From assembly GCA_030141605.1 (NCBI GenBank), contig JAQGDQ010000045.1, forward strand, positions 870,001 to 907,500: a stretch of DNA of 37,500 nucleotides. The letters are read 5' to 3'. The notes beneath the pieces were generated by a model. It had not been told where the DNA came from and did not search any database. It worked only from the letters and a program-made list of their open reading frames with translations. This DNA comes from Tubiluchus corallicola. Lineage: Eukaryota > Priapulida > Priapulimorpha > Priapulimorphida > Tubiluchidae. Positions 9,902 to 20,789 of the stretch are shown here, piece by piece; position 1 is the first letter of the stretch, and each line of letters opens with the position of its first letter. Made by a program: the position numbers and the translations under genes.

Positions 9902-11340
9902 ATGTTTTAGTTTTAAATTATATGTCGTTAACAAGGACAAACGTACACGTCTACATGTCTGTAGTTAACACTCTTTGGGTGGACGGAGCTTTGTTGTAAG
10001 AAAACTTTTATGAGAATCGGCAATTTTATATGCAAGCTGAAAACAAAGTATAATTGGGCGCTTTGTGAAAACGTTTTGCAGATTAAAACAGTACAGTATC
10101 ATGATACTTAGTGATGGCACAGTATGGTACAACGATGAATTGGTATGGTACATAGAATGGTAAAATGATGGCGTATTCAGATATAATAATCATGCATGAT
10201 GGTATCAGGTGGAATATTCTTCTGAAGTATATTCATTGTAGGTGTTTTGCAAGTATCATAGAGCTTGAGTTTAAATTATGGCAGTTTTGTGGCCTTATAC
10301 AGCAGCTTCATATTCTTATACTGTTTATATAACAGTTTTCCCTTCAGACATCAGCTCTGCGAAACTCTCTGTCAGCAGCTTGTTTCCTTTTTTCGTTTAG
10401 CCTTCTGGTTACTTATTAGCACGTTAACTTAAGCCCCTTTTAACTTGTTCAAATTAAATACACGTAGGCTTACTCTCTTTTTTCTGCTGACTTCGGACCT
10501 CACCGGACAAACCCATTAAAAATTATATTGGCATGAGAAAACCACCAATTGGAAAATTTCTGTAGTCTTTGGTTATGCAATTTATTCAAATGAGTTCAAT
10601 CTTACTCAGATTAATTCAATGATTTTTTTCTTGGAAGTAGTCTTCTCCAAAGTTTATGGTGCAAATCCAGGTGTAATCACTAGGCCTACCTTTCATTTCT
10701 CTGTACTTTATATCTATTTCACCTCATTGTAAATTCATTACAGTAATTTTGTGTTTACCGCTATGGTAACATGCTGTGCCACCATTGTACAGCATATTGT
10801 AGCAAAGTAGCATCTATAGCATCTGTAAAGCAGACTAACGAAAGAAATGACTTTTGATGGTACAGTAGTTTGATGGTTGCCATTGTTAAGATTAACAAAT
10901 TCAGTGCAGCAGTAACCGTTAATATACCGCAAGTAATCAGTAGCGGTTTGTGTGTGATAATCTGCCATTCGCTGTTTTACCTTTTTCCGTTTCATCTTTT
11001 ACTTTTGACAGGTTTGGAAGTAGGCATGACACAGTATGATTGATACACAGCCCTTACAGCTAAATCGGCGTGAAATTGTTTAGAATTGTGCGCTTGCAGG
11101 CGAACTTTCGGCAAACATTGTTAACCGAATCCTGGCGCTAACAGCATAACCCAGCGTCATTTTCTTCTCAAAAGTGTCCAATTTCAACACAAGGGCTTTC
11201 ATTTCACGGTGTATTAAACACTATTTGAAAACGCAAAAATCGTCGCGCCTGCTTTGGAGAATATAATGTTGATATCAGATGCCAAGGCGAAGGAGTGGAA
11301 CTTCGGGGTTCGCTGCTTGGAAGCCAGTGGTGTACAATTA
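9902..11340. other. AT-rich DNA, no gene seen
   Basis: Contains a GTATCATGATAC palindrome near 10096 and imperfect GGTATGGTACA words at 10110-10160. Short frames (62-85 codons) have no recognisable domain. Confidence 0.5.
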
Positions 11341-11344
11341 ACGC

Positions 11345-11520
11345 ATTTGATGTCATGACGAGCTGTCATAGAAAGATGATGATGCAGTACAGCGGCATTT
11401 AAAGGTGAAGCGACATTTAGAGTCTAAAAAGTACAAAAGTATTTCTGCATTCAGGAGATGCACATTTAACACGTGAGATCGTGACAAACTATTATAGAAA
11501 TATCATTATGCAGTACAGGT
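11345..11520. repeat. Imperfect direct repeat ending in ATGCAGTACAG
   Basis: The segment ending at 11392 (CATAGAAAGATGATGATGCAGTACAG) recurs in weaker form ending at about 11518 (ATAGAAATATCATTATGCAGTACAG). A third relative lies at 11881-11903 (GAAAACTTATGATGCAGTACAG), just before copy B of the interspersed repeat. The spacings (about 126 and 385 bases) are irregular, so this is a small local repeat and not a regular array. Confidence 0.5.
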
Positions 11521-11699
11521 ACAGTTAGAGAGAACACGAAACGAAATGAGCTTTAAAGCCTTATTGTATTTTGACTGTTTTAACATTATGCGACCTAGAA
11601 GTAAATTTCATTTTTTGTAGACTGCTTTTCAAATAAATTACAAGGAAACTCAAGTGATGCTACTAGGAATTTATAACTGTATAATTATATAACTACCAT

Positions 11700-11840
11700 A
11701 TACGCAGTGTGTGATTATTAGGTTATATCAAAAGCACCAGACGTCATAAAATTAGATTGTTCGACAAATGTTCATAGAATCTACAATAAACCTCGATTTA
11801 TACGTGTAATATTTACTGAGATTAAGTTTTAAAGGGCTAT
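11700..11840 (+). repeat. Direct repeat, left copy
   Basis: Matches 12355-12500 in the same orientation. The clearest part is AAAGCACCAGACGTCATAAA (about 11730) and TTAGATTGTTCGACAAATGT (about 11753), compared with AAAGCACTGAGCGTCGTTAA and ATAGATTGTTCAACAAATGA in the right copy. Similarity is roughly three quarters by eye. The two copies lie about 650 bases apart and bracket copy B of the interspersed repeat. Confidence 0.65.
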
Positions 11841-11959
11841 CTTTGAACCTCGTCTACCGAAATTCGTCTTAAAGTCTTACAGAAAACTTATGATGCAGTA
11901 CAGTGATGATTGGGAAACCAATCCCTCCAGGAATGGACACCTCACAAAGCAATTCAAGC

Positions 11960-12245
11960 AACATGTAGTGAGTTGTATGACTATAACTTCTGTGTTAGTC
12001 AGGCGCTATTATAGCTTTTCGTTAAAAACAAACTGGGAAGCAGAAAAATTAGGAAACCCACAAAGGGTGAGTAAAATCTCTATCCTTTTTGCCGAGAAGG
12101 TGGAGCACCCATTTAGCGCACCTAGATGTTCCTATAATTTTGTATCTTTGTCGTAGAAGCCCCATCGGCGCATACAAATTGCCACAATTTTATATATTAT
12201 AATTAAAAGGTATATTGTATTTTGTACAGACATGTTTAATTTAAG
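11960..12245 (+). repeat. Interspersed repeat, copy B (plus orientation)
   Basis: Plus-strand relative of 9300-9705. It shares GTCAGGCGCTATTATAG (12000-12016), CTTTTCGTTAAAAA, GGAAACCCACAAAGGGTGAG, AAAATCTCTATCCTTTTTGC, GAAGGTGGAGCACCCATTTA, GCGCATA and GCCACAATTTTATAT. It sits between two direct repeats (11700-11840 and 12355-12500), which could be the flanks of one composite element. A frame at 11890-12156 passes through it but resembles no known protein. Confidence 0.8.
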
Positions 12246-12354
12246 TTTTATGTATTTTAATTAAAGGGCCAGTACGAGTGCTTTAGGCCTGCTTGCTTTC
12301 TGCTTTTCTAAAATTGTACATTCTATAAATGAATAAAAATAAAAATAACATTTT

Positions 12355-12500
12355 GCAGATAAAGTGGTTATTAATACACCTTGAAAGCACTGAGCGTCGT
12401 TAAAATAGATTGTTCAACAAATGATCACAAATTCTGTAATAAAACATTTAAACACAGAAAATTTACCATGCCGGATAAAGTTTTAGAATAATGTAATGTG
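12355..12500 (+). repeat. Direct repeat, right copy
   Basis: Same-strand relative of 11700-11840 (see that entry). It is followed by a TAATGTAATGTGTAATATT-type AT-rich patch, not by a second copy of the interspersed repeat. Confidence 0.65.
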
Positions 12501-15500
12501 TAATATTATTTTAATGTTATGTAATGTGTTTGAGTTTGATTGATTTAAACACACCTTGCAAGAGTTTAGGCATTGTTACAACTTTAACTGTCATTACACA
12601 CTGGATGCCTTTCATGAATGTTGCATCCACCTGTTAACATGTTGTCTATAAAAAACTTAAAAATACATCGTGTTAAATAAGAAAGGCAAACACTATATAA
12701 ATATCAGGTGTTGCAGAAAATGTGCTAAACTGTTGATCACGGTATTATGAGAAGAAAATAACGGAATCAATTGAAAACTGCTGCACTGGTGTTACACGAC
12801 ACTTATGTATAAAAATTTTTAAGTCATTCCATTATTTTTTCCGAAGATACAGAAGCTTTAAAAGCGAGTCAAAAAATAAATGCCGGAGAAATTTGTATAC
12901 CACTATTGCTGAAATTGCAGCAAGTGCTCTATGTGTCTCCATTTTCTCCAAAATAGACGAAAGCGTTTCTTCAAACAGCTGACACAGTTTCTTGCTTCTT
13001 GAATGGTTATTTAGTCCCAGCACTCAACAGTTTTTGCTTTTGGTTCTTATGTGTTAAACGTCTTTGTGCGGCCATTGTACATTTTCTCTTAAGACACAGT
13101 CCCATTTTTTTCTTGGCAACAAATCTGTATTAGTGTTTTTTCCTGGTGAATACCTTGAAGTAAACGGCTTAATTTTTGTATTGTTTTGTTTCATATACTA
13201 AGTGTTTTATACATTACTAAACGTGGTTGTTTTTCTGTTGACGATTTATTTAGCTGACATTGTTCCGGCATTTAATTTTTTAACACGCAAAAGTTTTTCG
13301 GTCGTAACTTTAAAAGCACTAAAACTATGCACTTTTAACTTGCTTAGCCAAAAGCTAACGTATAGTAATATCAATATTCATTGTGGAATTTTGATTTTGT
13401 AGACTAATTGCTTCTAATATTATTGTAGTCTAAACGTACGCTTATTTTTTCTGAAATAAGCCACCCGATATATTATTATTATTATTATTAACATAATTTA
13501 TTTTCGAACACACATGTACAGTCAAGGGGTTCCACTAAAGGAAAGTAGTAGACTAGATATGTGAAATATTGAACAACGCGCTATACATATAAATTTTATC
13601 AGCTCTACTGATATTAATAATAATCTTAACATTAGTATTATAATAATTAATTATCATTTCCAGTGTTGGTTCGCTGAAACTGGTAATTGTTCTTCTCTTT
13701 AACCGAGAAACTACGTTGATTTCACCATATCAAAAACAAAAAATTCCAAAGAATTTTCGCTTGTTTTTGCTCTGTATAGGAACTTGTTATTATGCTTCAT
13801 GCACAGAAAACCACCTCACTTTCTTTTAAGCTGCAAAGTTACTGCAAAGCAGGCGCAAAAATCAAAAGCAGCTTATTCGGATCCCATTAACAAACTTATT
13901 ATTCATATCCTCTTAAATAAATATTGTTAAACATGACAGCTGAAAGAAGACCAAAGAAACACTACACCTACTTCTTCTTTACGGGAAGCCACAAGCCCTA
14001 GTTTTGAAATTCACACATGGCAGCAGAATTGCGTTGCTAAGCTACGATTAGTTAGCGGCATTTCTACAGAGACTATTGGATAACCAGGTTAACAGGTAAT
14101 TGAGCAGATCAAATCACAACAACAGGTGATGTTAAGGATAAACACAGACATGAAGACTCTCGAGAGACTCTTGATTCCAATGATAATGTGATTATGGCAA
14201 CAAATGGCAATTCAGTACAGAATTATTTTGAAATGATAATGCAGGAAATCTCACGGGTTAGGGCACACAAGTTATTAGATGCAATGCTAGAACAATAAAA
14301 AAATGGTTCACGCTTTTACGTATACGCTAAAGATTTTTAGCTGGGAAACTGTGATTCAAGAACTTCCAGGCATTTGAAGACACTGAAGACATTGTATATG
14401 AAGTTTATAGATTCATGCTTTAAAAATTATAAGTTTATTCATCATATGACTGATGATATGAGAGAGAGAGAGAGCTATCTTGAGACTTGTCATCTTTGAC
14501 GTAAAAAAGTAATGCCCTTTTATAATCTCTTTCTCTAACTTGTTATATTTCAAATCAATGATATTTAGCCAGCGTTTTTTACTTTTTATCTTTTTGTTTT
14601 ACATTGGAACATACTGTTTTAACATTTTATCTGTAATTTTCAACTGATGATGCCAGCTAGGGTCTGAAATAATATTTAATCGTTGAGACTATAAAGGGCG
14701 TTACGTTTTTATCTTTATTCCTCATTTTAAAATCTTAACTTTTAGAGAGATAAGACAGCTATAATAAGACAGCAATAACAGCCAGTGACACTTTTATTGT
14801 ATACGTGACTGCTGTGTGTCGTTGTATTATTTTCAGAGGCTGTTCTATGTATTTTACTTGTCTTAGATGTTTATTTCCAATAAACATGATTGTAAAGGGT
14901 TCATAAAGCCTACATAGTTTTCATTGATACAGTAATTCATCAGTCCACAGAATTTGGCCCATCATGTCCATGATATGTCTTTCCAAAAACATTTTAGTTT
15001 GTTGACAATTTCTGTGACTGGTATGTCGCACGAAAACTTCTTAGAACATACACCTCTTACTCACTTTTTTTACTTACTTATTCGCTTTTTCCTTATATAT
15101 TGAATTACAGCTGCTATCATTAGATTCAACCGATATGTTTTTTTCACAAATGGTCAGTCGTGTTGACCTACGATGAGAATATGGGTTATATGACAGGCTC
15201 CAAGACATTAACGTAAAGCGTAATAGTTTTAACAATCCTCCATACTTCTTGAAAAGTAAAGGTAATAAATATATCTTCTACAAAGCTGTATACAAAATGA
15301 ACACCTTCTGGGGCGGATATAGCCGCCTTTCCATTGCAAAAAATATACAAAATCAGCCCATTTTTTTGTGAGTATGGCATGAAAGTTATTTTGACAGACT
15401 GCTTTTCCAGGGAAGCGAAAATGTTGTGCACCTTGTCTTGCCATTAGTCACTGAAGAGCAGCGATGGCTCAACTCGACTGCTGCTTTAGTGTTTAATTAG

Positions 15501-15650
15501 GTGGTGCGATTAGTAAAGCAGAATTCAGTAGAGATTTCAATGCTAATAACTCCCTGAAGTTAAACAAAAGAGTGAAGAGTTAAACCCAAAGTCGAATAAC
15601 TTCTTGCTAGGGATTGATTCAGTCTAAGGCTTCTCGTATAAAGAGGGTAC
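12501..15650. other. AT-rich DNA with only small repeats
   Basis: Contents: a diverged repeat at 13412-13472 related to 2317-2368; a short (ATT)n run at 13471-13490; a (GA)n run at 14458-14473; short frames on both strands. A minus-strand frame at 15186-15431 contains ITFMPYSQKNGLILY, which faintly recalls a laminin-G strand but lacks the rest of that fold (see rejected items). No exon or RNA gene is supported. Confidence 0.45.
13412..13472 (+). repeat. Second copy of a short dispersed repeat
   Basis: TTCTAATATTATTGTAGTC (13412-13430) and GCCACCCGATATA (13460-13472) match TTCTAATATTGTAGTC (2317-2332) and GCCACCCGATATT (2356-2368), in the same order and orientation with similar spacing. Two matching blocks in order make chance unlikely. 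The family is not recognised. Confidence 0.6.
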
Positions 15651-15884
15651 TTGATCTATTCAGTAGTATTAAGTCACACGGAATTTAAACACGGAATTAG
15701 GCAAAGTTGGGAACTGGTCAGCAGATCGCGAGGTAATTGGTTTCGCGCAGGACCGATTAATTATTTGTTCTGGCCAAGAAGCGCACGTATTGAGAAGTAC
15801 GCGGAGGAGGGAGGGGCAAGGTTTCCGGTTCGCTCAGCACACCTAAGTCAGCTGCTTGATGCACCACTTGGACACTACAGATAG
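15651..15884 (+). other. Unidentified 77-codon frame in a GC-richer patch
   Basis: Bases 15715-15870 are noticeably GC-richer and CpG-richer than their surroundings. The plus-strand frame (including RSRGNWFRAGPINYLFWPRS) resembles nothing known to me. No signal peptide or domain is apparent. It may be a remnant of inserted DNA; coding is unlikely. Confidence 0.12.
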
Positions 15885-15896
15885 ACAAAACCCGTT

Positions 15897-15952
15897 GTGT
15901 AGCTCAAGGGTTGATTATCGTCGTCGATTAGCATGTCTGACCGACTCGATCT
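15897..15952 (+). repeat. Possible tRNA-derived SINE head
   Basis: GTGTAGCTCAAGGG (15897-15910) resembles a Pol III box A (TRGCNNAGYNGG-like, one base short). GACCGACTCGATCT (15939-15952) is a loose box-B-like word at a plausible distance. The cloverleaf does not close, so this is not a functional tRNA gene. Confidence 0.2.
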
Positions 15953-16917
15953 AAGACTTTACAGGAGTACATGCTAAAACTAGTAATTGCGAAATATGAA
16001 TATTCAAAACCGAATCAGAAATGGAAGCAAAAGCTAAAGCTCCAGCACGTGGACAATAAAGAGGTGGTTGACCATACCCGTTTTACCAAGCTTTTAAACT
16101 TTATTAAACTCAGAAGGGTTTTATACCACACTAACTTCCATATACTTTAAGACTTTTAGCAAAAAATTATTATGAGTTTGTAAAAAGTTATTGAAATTAG
16201 GACAATTTCAATAATTAAGGGTAATGTTGTATATGAAACTATCCAAAAGAAAAATTTACAGCTCGTGAACAGTAAGTAAGTGTCACAAACCTAGTCAAAG
16301 CTTGTTAATTCACTCTTACACACGTAATTTGTTTTTAAAACCTGGAAAATGAAATAGCCAAGAGCACAAAGCAGTGCCATTTGTGTAAAATGAATCAAAT
16401 AATTGCTTGAATGAGTTTTTGTATTTGCAGGTGTGGAACTGAAATTTTGAAACACAGCTAATAGGATATGGCGCAAATACTGTCTTCTACTTAAGCGGAG
16501 CTAGAATGTTTTTGATGAAATTTAGCAAACAAAGACTTATTTGATAAATTAAGAGGCTCGGACATGTTTAACTGAGCTTAAGTAGGAAAAATTCGTATGG
16601 CATCGCTAGTTTATTCGCACTAATATTCGCATCTACCATTATAAGAATGTTTGCTACGTTTATGTTCTTTTAATAAAACTTTCCATAGTTAATCGAAATA
16701 CTTAACTGCAATCGCGCATGGTACAGATCCAGTTGAACAAAAAAAACATAAAAATGGTTGGCATTTTGTCAACAACTGCTAGACGGAAGTTTATTTAACT
16801 GGAAACTAAAGAATGAAACTATAGTAGAGTGAGACATATATGCCTAAAGCCATATGCCAAAAAACAATCAGCGGTAGCAGATCTGATTATTACAGAATAA
16901 AATCTACCCAAATCACC
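15953..16917. other. AT-rich DNA, nothing recognisable
   Basis: Only short frames of up to 61 codons. No repeats or structures worth naming were seen. Confidence 0.5.
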
Positions 16918-16918
16918 G

Positions 16919-16969
<51 letters not shown>
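16919..16969. repeat. (ATC)n trinucleotide microsatellite
   Basis: About 17 ATC units with one ACC interruption. The poly-Ile/Thr and poly-Asp frames across it are artefacts. Confidence 0.95.
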
Positions 16970-17715
16970 GACGCCATGAATTTTCGATTGAACATATTCA
17001 ATACGGTTTATCTTCACTTACCGGGGCAATGTAGCAAAAGAATGGCAACACTTAAATATTGAGTGGTTAAAAGTTCAACCATTTCCAGAATACAGGGACT
17101 GCAAAATCACCCATCTACTTTTTGACTGTGCTCAGCGTTACTTAACTTTTGCCTCGCTCAAAAGATCTGTTAATGGAATTTTTGTACATACATAACTTCC
17201 AAATTAACAATCGCCCAAAATGGCAGTAGTATGCCGTATAAACAACGAAATGCTTTCCAGTAACAGAACTACGTCATACACGTCTGGACAAGCGGGCAGC
17301 ACAGATTCAAAGATAGGATTAGCGCAAAATATAATGTATCATATTACATATCAGCAAAGAGAATCAGTTTGATAAATACTCTGTCACATTTTGTAAGTTA
17401 ATGGTGTATAAGGTCGTGTTTTCTGCAGCAACGTTTTCTCAACAGATAATTCACGATCGTGAGTGGAAAAATTAGGAAGCTTGTTCAGTGTTCTGCAAAA
17501 CGTAGAGATGAAAATACTCTACTGTATTGTGTGATTCACCAGTGAATGCTCCTGGTAGAGTAACAATTGTTACTAATTGTTACGTAACTATAATATTTCT
17601 GTGATTGGCCTGGAAATTTGTTAAGCAATGCAACTGAAAGTTATACTATTCTGGTTTACTTTCTACTGTGCTTAGTGAGATGGGAAAAGGTTCCAAAGCA
17701 ATATCGAAATGCCTC

Positions 17716-17811
17716 GACATAGACAAAGACATAGACGTAGACATAGACGTAGACGTAGACGTAGACGTAGACGTAGACGTAGACATAGACATAGACATAG
17801 ACATAGACATA
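17716..17811. repeat. Hexanucleotide array (AGACAT/AGACGT)n
   Basis: Sixteen six-base units alternate in blocks: AGACAT at both ends and seven consecutive AGACGT units in the middle. The minus-strand frame reads poly Met-Ser/Thr-Ser. The block arrangement suggests unit-level duplication or CpG decay inward from the edges. Confidence 0.95.
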
Positions 17812-20738
17812 AAGTCCTTGAACTGACAAAAATAATTTAGTTTCAACACTGTAAGAGAAGCGACTTTGATAACGTAAGTATTAAACAATGATCACAAAAT
17901 CAAACTCCTTGCAGCAGCATCCATGTGCCCAAGTAGCACAACGTAATAAAACAGTTTTAAAGCTATGTGCTCCATAGCAAATGCTATGCATAAAGTCAAA
18001 TATATATATATTTATCTCCATTTTCTATGGATTCAGATTTTTCTCCAGCGCATTAATAGACCTACAATGATTATATATTAAGAAACTACATGAAGTTGCT
18101 GAGCGGGAGCATTAGCATATTGATGCAGGCAAGCAGTGTGCAAACAACAATAACAACTATACAAACTATTATATAAAAATAATAATAAGTGCAAACATAC
18201 CAAACTGCATACCGCTTCCAGGCTGGCCCACATCGCATCTATTCGGCACTAAAGGGATAAGAAAACAATAAACAAGAATTACTACAGTGAAATATGTGAA
18301 CAACAAAAGTGCAATGCGTAGCAAAAGCGGTGGAACAGGACTATTATATATTACAAGCTGTTTTACTGTAAGTACAGTAACATGATATTGTCACCAAGGC
18401 AGTTTCCTGGTATCATGCATCTATTTTTCATTCACTTTCACACGGTTATGACAGAAAGAATGCCATCGAGATTTTATTTGGCTTGATATGAGAGATGAAT
18501 TTACATTGAAGTAGGGCAGACCATCAGGTAAGATTTCTTTCCAGCCAGACGAAATTGCTTACACTTACTTAAACCTAATTTACAACCTCAGCCTGGGTCT
18601 CATCTTTTTGAGGGCAGTATCGTCTTAAAAACCGCATTTAATCCACGTTAATTTTGTGGTTAGCAGGTTACAAGGAATACAGTCCAACCAAGCCCATATG
18701 TATATAATCTCATATTTGCTGCAAAGCTAGCCCCAATGCATGCAATATTTAACTGCAGAATTAGGCCTAAAGGGACAAATTTTTAGGTTTATAAGCATTC
18801 ACAAAAACATGCGATAAAAACTAAATAGCGTGTGCTATTTATAGTAGTGTAATATGCTACAGATTTATACAAGTTATGTAGATTGTTACTGTAAAGCAAA
18901 ATGCATCTTTCAATTTAGGAAAGCAAATCAAAACGCACAAAAAACAATCATGCTATCAGTAGCTGCTATGTACTTTGAACAATTAATATGAAAGTTCTTA
19001 CATAACAACAATAATTACTCATCAACAAAGCATGTTCACACGCAATATAGAAATATATTACAGTACAGTACATGGCAATACTATACAATACTGTATGTAT
19101 ATTACGTGAGCACATGCATAGAATTTTAAAATGAGAAGTACCACATAAATTAAGTACAAGCAAAAAGTAACGAAAATTGCTACTTCCTTTAACGTTATTT
19201 GGCTGCACTGATTGTGCCCACTACCCTATCAATGAGATAGGTAATGTGGCAATCATCAGCTTTAACTGTTACAGTGAAGATCAGGCAATTAACTATCGAT
19301 ATAACAGTGAGACACAGGCAGAAGCAGTAATTTTTATAAATTTTTGCTCTTTTTTTCTGGTGTTTACCTTACACCAATGACAAATGAGAAGACTGGGGAC
19401 AAAAAAGAAAGAAATGAAGAAACAAGAAAAATGTTGATGACAATGGGGCTGATAAAACATATGGTTAAATATTTAATTGATGGTAGTGGTGTTAATGAAA
19501 TATATTGGCAAATGCTTAGTACAAATCGTCCGAAATCAAGTACTTTAATTCCATTTACATTAATTGAAGCAAAATTGGGTATGGTTTTCTAAATATTTGG
19601 CTTCCTAGAATTCCTTTCAGCTTCGAAATTAATATAACCAAAATCAAGAAAAAGTGTAAGCAAGAGTTATCTATAGGTAATCGTTAGCTATTCAAGGAAC
19701 CCTAAAATAGTAAAGAGTGGTTCCTATACTAAACGTAACTTAATTATTATCCGAAATGACTCATTGTAATAAATTAAATAAAGAAGTATTTCCAGCCAAC
19801 TTTAACTACAACCATTTGACAATGCCAACCCAGTGGAGATGTCTATATTATAGTTTCATAAATGGAATGCACGCTCATGCTGATGCCATGCAAGCCTGCT
19901 TGCCAAATGAAGAATGAACGACTGCAGGAATTTCGCATTTCACTAGAAGGAAATTATGCAGAACTCGTTACAATGTCATTAAGACAGAGACAGGTTTGAT
20001 TAATACGTTCATCTCCGACATTTGTTGGGAGGAAAAATCATGACGCTGATAGTCTTGGAAAACAGTCGAATTATCCCATGTCTTTCACAAGGGTAATAAA
20101 TAACCTAACTTACAAAAGATGATTTAAACTGGATGCATGGCGAGAGAGATCAGCCGTAGCATTTCCTGTCAATCCCTTTAATGGCTTCATGCTAATCAGC
20201 AGAAATAATTGTCAGAATTTTGGCCATGGATGCACGTTTTTAATCTTAAATTGCTTTGTATGCAAGTCGTAAATCTTTCTTAACTGACGTAAAACGCAGT
20301 CCATTTGTTAGTGTCACCGTAAAAGAATATACTTTTACGTATTCATCCACCAAATGTAAAGTTAAATCATCCCAAAAAGTGGAAATTCAACTTGGATCTA
20401 TTGACAATTGATTCCGTCACGCCCCTTCCGCTTTTTATTATTCACCATCTGCACGGCTTCTCTACCGCAAGTCTAAATGTGCACGTATGGAAGAATTAAG
20501 CCTTTAGTTTTTTGAGTGGATCTTATCACTGCAACCTTCCTGTAATTGAAATATCATTTTAACTACAAGAAGTCCAGATTCTGTACAAAATCCAAGGCTG
20601 TCCAAATTCAATCCAGATTCTGTTAAGCTGCGATTCCATTTTAACTATTACAATTAATAGCCACTTATTTAATGCATTGGTGAGTTATCACATTTTTAAG
20701 ATTGATTAACGTGAAATGAATTCACACATATGGCACGC
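17812..20738. other. AT-rich DNA with small hairpins, no gene seen
   Basis: Includes a short (TA)n run at 18000-18012 and the hairpin TTACTGTA-AG-TACAGTAA at 18363-18380. Frames at 19177-19380 and 19344-19592 (67 and 82 codons) have no recognisable domain. The part at about 19,960-20,350 is somewhat richer in TAATGG, CTAATCAG and AATAATTGTCAG words, a weak enhancer-like look that I do not annotate. Confidence 0.45.
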
Positions 20739-20772
20739 AAACTAGTTCCCAACTGTCTCTGGGAACTAGTTT
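20739..20772. repeat. Perfect 13-bp inverted repeat (hairpin)
   Basis: AAACTAGTTCCCA (20739-20751), an 8-base loop ACTGTCTC, then the exact complement TGGGAACTAGTTT (20760-20772). A further AAACTAGT follows at 20782-20789. A 13-bp perfect stem with a short loop is unlikely by chance at one site, though a window this size may hold one or two. Function unknown. Confidence 0.85.
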
Positions 20773-20789
20773 TGAGTTTAGAAACTAGT

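Noticed and set aside
15186-15431. Laminin-G-like strand ITFMPYSQKNGLILY on the minus strand
   Set aside because: Only the NGL(I/L)LY signature fits; the following strands, the conserved Gly pattern and flanking splice sites are missing, and a neighbouring frame is equally open.
16819-17034. Acidic Asp-run frame and Ile-run frame
   Set aside because: Both are the (ATC)n microsatellite read on opposite strands.
17646-17888. 80-codon Met-Ser/Thr-Ser frame
   Set aside because: Produced by the AGACAT/AGACGT hexamer array.
18363-18380. TTACTGTA-AG-TACAGTAA hairpin as a regulatory site
   Set aside because: An 8-bp AT-rich stem with a 2-base loop is expected several times by chance in 37.5 kb.
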